64,000 nucleotides of DNA from Flavobacteriales bacterium (lineage in GTDB: Bacteria > Bacteroidota > Bacteroidia > Flavobacteriales_E > Vicingaceae): assembly GCA_020635795.1 (NCBI GenBank), contig JACJZD010000003.1, positions 186,001-250,000 on the forward strand. The letters are read 5' to 3'. The notes beneath the pieces are model-generated. The model saw only the letters and a list, made by a program, of their open reading frames with translations, did no database searches and was not told where the DNA came from. Below are positions 59,891-64,000 of the stretch, in pieces; the stretch's first letter is position 1; each line of letters starts with the position of its first letter. A program made the position numbers and the translations under genes.

Positions 59891-60826
59891 TTAGCAAATG
59901 AATGTGTTACTTATTGATTCGTGATGAAATACTTTTTTGATGATATCTGAAAACAAATCAGCCACCGAAAGTACTCTTATTTTATCAGATTGTTGAGATA
60001 ACGGTATAGAATCTGTTACGATTAATTCAGTTAGTTGAGAGTTTTCTATTCTTTCGTATGCCTTGCCCGATAGTATTGCGTGTGTTGCAATTGCTCTAAC
60101 GCTTGTTGCACCGTTTGCCATCATAATGTCGGCAGCTTTTGTAAGTGTACCAGCAGTATCAACCATATCATCAACAATAATAACATCTCTACCAGCTACT
60201 TCACCAATTAAAAACATGTCTTCAATTACGTTAGCTTTTTTACGTTGTTTGTAACATACAGCTACTTCAGCGTGTAAAAATTTAGCATAAGCATTGGCAC
60301 GTTTGGTTCCGCCCATATCAGGAGAAGCCATGGTTAAGTTTTCAAGATTTAAACTTTGAATGTAAGGTATAAAAATAGTTGAGGCAAATAAATGGTCAAC
60401 GGGTACTTCAAAAAATCCTTGAATTTGGTCAGCATGCAAGTCCATGGTCATTACTCTAGTAACACCAGCAGAAGCAAGCATGTTAGCTACCAATTTTGCT
60501 CCTATCGGAACTCTAGGTTTATCTTTTCTATCTTGACGAGCCAAACCGAAATAAGGCATTATAGCAACTACTCTTCTGGCTGAGGCACGTTTTGCTGCAT
60601 CAATCATCATTAATAGTTCCATTAAATTATCGGCAGGAGGAAAAGTAGATTGAACAATAAAAACATCAGCACCTCTAACCGATTCCTCGAAAGAAGGCTG
60701 AAACTCTCCATCACTAAAGGTATTAATGATGACATTACCTAACGAAACACCGTAAGCTTTAGCAATTTTTTCTGCTAAATACATCGATGCTCTACCGCTA
60801 AATATTTTTACTGTTGGTTCAATCAT
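59891..60826 (-). CDS. prs: Ribose-phosphate pyrophosphokinase
   Basis: 311 residues. VFIVQSTFPPADNLMELLMM, the flexible-loop region MPYFGLARQDRKDKPRVPIG, TMDLHADQIQGFFEVPVDHL and the PRPP-binding loop IIVDDMVDTAGTLTKAADIM are all present. It makes PRPP from ribose 5-phosphate and ATP for purine, pyrimidine, histidine and NAD synthesis. First gene of prs-rplY-pth. Confidence 0.97.
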   Translation of the reverse strand: MIEPTVKIFSGRASMYLAEKIAKAYGVSLGNVIINTFSDGEFQPSFEESVRGADVFIVQSTFPPADNLMELLMMIDAAKRASARRVVAIMPYFGLARQDRKDKPRVPIGAKLVANMLASAGVTRVMTMDLHADQIQGFFEVPVDHLFASTIFIPYIQSLNLENLTMASPDMGGTKRANAYAKFLHAEVAVCYKQRKKANVIEDMFLIGEVAGRDVIIVDDMVDTAGTLTKAADIMMANGATSVRAIATHAILSGKAYERIENSQLTELIVTDSIPLSQQSDKIRVLSVADLFSDIIKKVFHHESISNTFIC

Positions 60827-60977
60827 GGTAACTCCTTAAAATCAAAAGGGCTGCAAATTTATTAATTTATTAATACTAAGCCAAATAAATCATTAAAACT
60901 ATTGCACTTTTTTTTAAAAAATCTTTTCAAATTCAAAAGTAATGAATATTTTCGCACTCTCAATTTAATTTGAGTTT

Positions 60978-61057
60978 GCCCGAGTGGCGGAATTGGTAGA
61001 CGCGCACGACTCAAACTCGTGTTCTTACGAGTGCCGGTTCGACTCCGGCCTCGGGTA
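60978..61057 (+). tRNA. tRNA-Leu (anticodon CAA)
   Basis: Acceptor GCCCGAG pairs with CTCGGGT, the anticodon arm CACGA-CTCAAAC-TCGTG gives anticodon CAA. A long variable arm (TTCTTACGAGT) marks a class II tRNA, and the T arm is GCCGGTTCGACTCCGGC. CCA is not encoded. An intrinsic terminator follows within 7 bp. Confidence 0.96.
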
Positions 61058-61063
61058 CAAAAA

Positions 61064-61091
61064 CCTCCTAAAGCAATTTAGGAGGTTTTTT
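61064..61091 (+). terminator. Intrinsic terminator after tRNA-Leu
   Basis: CCTCCTAAA, loop GCAA, TTTAGGAGG, then TTTTTT. The stem is perfect. Confidence 0.93.
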
Positions 61092-61118
61092 GTTTGTGGG
61101 TTTGTAAATTATTTAAAC

Positions 61119-62051
61119 ATGAAAAAATTACTGTTTGTATTTATCATTTGTTGTTCATTTAATGGGTTTGGGCAAGTGGAAATTTATGATTCATTAAATA
61201 TTGGTAATGAAATAAATTCTTTTTCAATATCAATAGATAAGAAACATATTGTTACCTCAGCTGGTAAGAAATCGCCTGATTTATTAATAATTGATTTAGA
61301 TACAAAGGAGATTGTCAAGAAAATAAAAGTTCATTCAAAAGCTATAAGACGAATACAATTCAGTCCTAATGGTAAATATTTAGCAACGGGTTCATCTGAT
61401 AATTCAATTACCATTCTAAATGCTGAAAATTATGAAGTGCTTCATAAATTAAAGGGTACTCAAAAGATTATAAACGATTTGTGTTTTTTTGGGGAGGATA
61501 GGTTGGCGACATCATCAGTAGATGGGACTGTTGTATTATGGGATATTATTAAAGGGGAACAGATTAATTTATTTGATACTAAATGTAAATACATTAGTTG
61601 GCTTTCGTACGATTCTGAGAAATCAGTGTTATTAATCTCAGCTAATAATATTAAGGAAAAAAATTCAATTTTGTATTTTCTTAATGAAACACTTCAACCA
61701 GTTAATCAAATTAAAATAGACTTTATGTGTACAGTTAAATATTTACCTGAATGTCAAATGATTTTAGCCGAAAACTCTAAAACACATGTTGTAAGTTCAA
61801 TAGATTCTCAGGGTAGAATTATAAACGATTATAACCGACATGAAGATTGGGTTTATTATTTTGTTGGAATAAATAATTGTGAGTACATTGTTTCAACTTC
61901 ACATGACAAATCTTTAAAAATATATAAGAATGATGCGTGTATATTTAATATGAATTTTGAAGGAAAAACATTTAAAATCGAAAAGCTATCAGATAATAAT
62001 TTTGCTTGTATGGATATGAATGGAGTAATAAAATTTATAAGGATTAATTAG
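61119..62051 (+). CDS. Secreted WD40-repeat protein
   Basis: 310 residues from the ATG at 61119, which starts a signal peptide (MKKLLFVFIICCSFNGFG, cleavage before Q). The frame is open further upstream into the tRNA-Leu gene and its terminator, but that start is an artefact. WD40-type blades are visible: VHSKAIRRIQFSPNGKYLAT, GSSDNSITILNAENYEVLHK, GEDRLATSSVDGTVVLWD, HEDWVYYFVGINNCEYIVST. A periplasmic or surface seven-blade propeller is likely, a binding scaffold of unknown partner. Confidence 0.8.
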   Translation: MKKLLFVFIICCSFNGFGQVEIYDSLNIGNEINSFSISIDKKHIVTSAGKKSPDLLIIDLDTKEIVKKIKVHSKAIRRIQFSPNGKYLATGSSDNSITILNAENYEVLHKLKGTQKIINDLCFFGEDRLATSSVDGTVVLWDIIKGEQINLFDTKCKYISWLSYDSEKSVLLISANNIKEKNSILYFLNETLQPVNQIKIDFMCTVKYLPECQMILAENSKTHVVSSIDSQGRIINDYNRHEDWVYYFVGINNCEYIVSTSHDKSLKIYKNDACIFNMNFEGKTFKIEKLSDNNFACMDMNGVIKFIRIN

Positions 62052-62282
62052 AAAAGAACAAGCCCTCATTCCATTTCAATTTACATGTTTCTTAGGGACA
62101 AATCAACGTAAATTTTACAGTTAAACAGATTTTAAATTTCTAATACCATGTATTCAAAAAATCATTATCATATGGTTATATGAAGAAGTTGATCTTTGCA
62201 GTTTTCAGGAACTAACTAAATACAATCAATACTTTTTTATTTGTCCATTCTTTCATTAGTATAATCAATTATATATGCAAAT

Positions 62283-62316
62283 AAAAAAAGGTTACAAACA
62301 AATTAATGCTGTAACC
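62283..62316 (-). terminator. Intrinsic terminator after tRNA-Asn
   Basis: On the minus strand GGTTACA (62316-62310) pairs with TGTAACC (62296-62290), followed by seven T (62289-62283). Confidence 0.85.
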
Positions 62317-62329
62317 TTCTCTATTGTTG

Positions 62330-62403
62330 CTCCCCCTCTTGGGCTCGAACCAAGGACCCTCTGATTAACAGTCAGATGCTCTAACCAGCTGAGCTAAGGA
62401 GGA
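62330..62403 (-). tRNA. tRNA-Asn (anticodon GTT)
   Basis: On the minus strand: acceptor TCCTCCT with AGGGGGA, D arm GCTCAGCTGGTTAGAGC, anticodon arm TCTGA-CTGTTAA-TCAGA (anticodon GTT), T arm CTTGGTTCGAGCCCAAG. 74 nt with no encoded CCA. Confidence 0.96.
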
Positions 62404-62515
62404 ATTTCCGTTAATCGGGGTGCAATATTAGTTGAAAGTTTTTAATTATACAATATATTTGCAGAAAAATTAAATTAAAATTTTTTGAAATTATTAACTC
62501 TTAATTAATTGTAGA

Positions 62516-63517
62516 ATGAACAAAAAGTATAATGTATTTGGAATTGGTAACGCTTTAGTTGATATTGTAACCGAAGTTGATGATCAGTTCTTAAAAAGTC
62601 ACAACATAGAAAAAGGATTGATGACTTTAGTTGATGAAGAACATCAAACCAGAATTTCAAATGCTATTAACATGAGCAAAAGTAACAAACAATGCGGGGG
62701 TTCAGCTGCAAATTCAGTTATTGCGGTTAGTCAATTTGGTGGGTCGAGCTTTTATTCTTGTAAGGTTGCTAATGATGAATTAGGTGATTTCTACATGAAA
62801 GATTTGAAAGCGAATGGTGTAGATACGAATTTGCGTAGTGGTGGTCTTGAAGCTGGAATTACAGGTAAATGTTTGGTAATGACTACTGATGATGCATCAA
62901 GAACAATGAATACTTTTTTAGGCATAACTTCAAATTATTCGAGAGCTGAAATTAAAGAAGAAGCTCTTAAAGATTCGCAGTATTTATATATAGAAGGTTA
63001 TTTAGTAACATCTGAGAATGGATTAGATGCCATGAAATATGCAAAAAAACTTGCTGAGGAAAATGGAGTAAAAACAGCATTAACATTCTCCGACCCTTCT
63101 ATGGTAAAATATTTTAAGGAACCTATGGAATCTGTTATTGGAGCAAGTGTTGATTTATTGTTTTGTAATGAAGAAGAAGCGATGCTATATACAGGCAAGG
63201 ATAATCTTACCGAAGCAAGAGAAGAACTTAAAAAAGCTGCAAGAAGATTTGTTATTACTTTAGGTGCAAATGGAGCAATGATTTTTGATGGAGATACATT
63301 TGTAGATATTGAACCTTATAAGGTTAAAGCAATTGATACGAACGGTGCTGGCGATTTATTTTCGGGAGCTTTTCTTTATGGAATTACAAATGGACATAGC
63401 TTTGCAGATTCAGGAAAATTGGCATCACTTGCATCATCTCAAGTGGTAACGCAGTTTGGACCTCGACTTGAATGGCATCAAGCAAAAGATATTTTAAATA
63501 AGTTGCACAATGCTTAA
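62516..63517 (+). CDS. PfkB-family kinase, adenosine kinase-like
   Basis: 333 residues. N-terminal YNVFGIGNALVDIVTEV, QCGGSAANSVIAVSQFGG (substrate and lid), and the PfkB signature 2 with catalytic Asp in IDTNGAGDLFSGAFLYGI. GKCLVMTTDDASRTMNTFLG is typical of the adenosine/ribokinase-like group common in Bacteroidota. It should phosphorylate a nucleoside or sugar; adenosine is the best guess. Followed by a strong bidirectional terminator. Confidence 0.87.
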   Translation: MNKKYNVFGIGNALVDIVTEVDDQFLKSHNIEKGLMTLVDEEHQTRISNAINMSKSNKQCGGSAANSVIAVSQFGGSSFYSCKVANDELGDFYMKDLKANGVDTNLRSGGLEAGITGKCLVMTTDDASRTMNTFLGITSNYSRAEIKEEALKDSQYLYIEGYLVTSENGLDAMKYAKKLAEENGVKTALTFSDPSMVKYFKEPMESVIGASVDLLFCNEEEAMLYTGKDNLTEAREELKKAARRFVITLGANGAMIFDGDTFVDIEPYKVKAIDTNGAGDLFSGAFLYGITNGHSFADSGKLASLASSQVVTQFGPRLEWHQAKDILNKLHNA

Positions 63518-63542
63518 TTATTTAAGTTGTATTAGAGCTAAA

Positions 63543-63587
63543 AAACAAAAGCGGGTTTCAATTTTGAAACCCCCTTTTGTTTTTTTA
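63543..63587 (+). terminator. Bidirectional terminator between the PfkB gene and hemD
   Basis: Left arm AAACAAAAGCGGGTTTCA (63543-63560), loop ATTT, right arm TGAAACCCCCTTTTGTTT (63565-63582), 17 of 18 pairs, then more T. The A-run on the other side makes it work for the convergent hemD too. Confidence 0.9.
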
Positions 63588-64000
63588 AGCATATAATTTC
63601 ATTATTTCTTCAATAATACCATCTACGGTATGATTTTCAGCGGTAGCATCAATACCTAAATGACGTTTTTGAGCTTCTGCTGTGGTTGATGGACCAATAG
63701 AAATGGTATGAACTGTATCGAGTTTTATTTTATGTTTTCTAATCAAATCCATAAAGCTATTAACTGTCGATCCACTAGTAAAAGTAATTACATTTACTGG
63801 GGTATTTAAAACTTCTTCAATTTCTTCTTTCGAATATTCAACAGGTGAATTGTCGTAGATGGCAAGCGTTTTTATTTTTTTATTCTTTTTACCCAATATA
63901 TCAACAATTGTGTTATTAGCTATTTTAGATTGTGGAATAAAAACACTTTCAGATTCCTTAACGGGAATTTCTTTTGCCAATTTCTGAGCAGTAGCTGCCG
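63585..64000 (-). CDS. hemD: Uroporphyrinogen-III synthase, N-terminus off the window edge
   Basis: About 138 C-terminal residues of a frame that stays open to the window end (…TAQKLAKEIPV). The visible part has DNSPVEYSKEEIEEVL, VNVITFTSGSTVNSFMDLIR, TISIGPSTTAEAQKRHL and ending ENHTVDGIIEEIMKLY, the classical second lobe of HemD (TSxxxV and IGxxTAxAxxxxG patterns). It closes hydroxymethylbilane into uroporphyrinogen III in haem synthesis. The start lies beyond 64000. Confidence 0.85.
   Translation of the reverse strand, partial: AATAQKLAKEIPVKESESVFIPQSKIANNTIVDILGKKNKKIKTLAIYDNSPVEYSKEEIEEVLNTPVNVITFTSGSTVNSFMDLIRKHKIKLDTVHTISIGPSTTAEAQKRHLGIDATAENHTVDGIIEEIMKLYA

Larger units (their letters stand above)
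62052..62515. other. Gap holding only tRNA-Asn and its terminator
   Basis: Of this 464-bp stretch, 62052-62282 shows no open frame of interest, no repeat and no clear promoter; 62283-62403 holds the terminator and tRNA-Asn; 62404-62515 is the AT-rich leader of the adenosine-kinase-like gene. Confidence 0.6.

Noticed and set aside
60984..61118. N-terminal extension of the WD40 protein to 60984
   Set aside because: The extension is a translation of tRNA-Leu and its terminator; the signal peptide starts at 61119.
62052..62282. Possible small gene between the WD40 gene and tRNA-Asn
   Set aside because: No open frame with a plausible start, composition or domain was found.

Overview
The window is AT-rich chromosomal DNA from a member of the Bacteroidota, most likely a Flavobacteriales-type marine or freshwater lineage. 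The signs are: genes without Shine-Dalgarno sequences; several Bacteroidota-type promoters (TTG, about 19-21 bp, TAnnTTTG); a protein with a type IX secretion (T9SS) C-terminal sorting domain; MqnA of the futalosine menaquinone route; a membrane pyrophosphatase; a tmRNA whose tag ends GENNYAMAA; and a 6S-like RNA between zapA and rny.

Layout. 1-2048: a truncated coiled-coil membrane-anchored protein and a RecD-like helicase. 2049-9435 (minus strand): a five-gene envelope operon. It encodes a periplasmic chaperone-like protein, two paralogous beta-rich secreted proteins, a 1022-residue usher-like outer-membrane barrel with Ig-like ends, and a secreted M48 metalloprotease. This looks like a Bacteroidota counterpart of chaperone-usher or WxL/DUF916 surface-fibre systems and is the strongest novel candidate. 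9553-13240: a lipoprotein, an MsbA-type ABC exporter and purB. 13241-16448: an accessory insertion, made of an IS3-family element (1436 bp, 3-bp target duplication CGA, -1 frameshift signal) lying inside a palindromic attC-like repeat, next to a single-gene module for a divergent diadenylate-cyclase-like (DAC) protein bounded by 10-bp inverted repeats. 16449-28661: housekeeping genes (mqnA, ribD, M42 peptidase, GH3-type enzyme, deoxynucleoside kinase) interspersed with palindromic repeats, one of which sits in frame inside ribD. 28900-34800: a membrane pyrophosphatase fused to a YceI domain, pyruvate dehydrogenase E1 beta, a FemAB-like acyltransferase and a polysaccharide deacetylase. 34790-42074: an alanine/saccharopine-dehydrogenase relative, ssrA (tmRNA), a T9SS cargo protein, an M23 peptidase, zapA, 6S RNA and rny.

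42116-51828: an FkbM-like methyltransferase, a sulfotransferase, a LolD-like ATPase, then a four-gene minus-strand cluster (Rv1355c-family ThiF-nitroreductase protein, GNAT acyltransferase, 7TM-DISM histidine kinase, REC-PAS-histidine kinase). A stand-alone REC protein closely related to the last kinase is divergently transcribed from it. This resembles a unit that makes and senses a small molecule. 51907-64000: sucC, CPBP protease, upp, polysaccharide deacetylase, radC, radA, pth, rplY, prs, tRNA-Leu(CAA), a WD40 protein, tRNA-Asn(GTT), an adenosine-kinase-like PfkB protein and a truncated hemD.

All functional calls come from reading motifs and domain order; no database search was run. No CRISPR array, rRNA, prophage or replication origin was seen.
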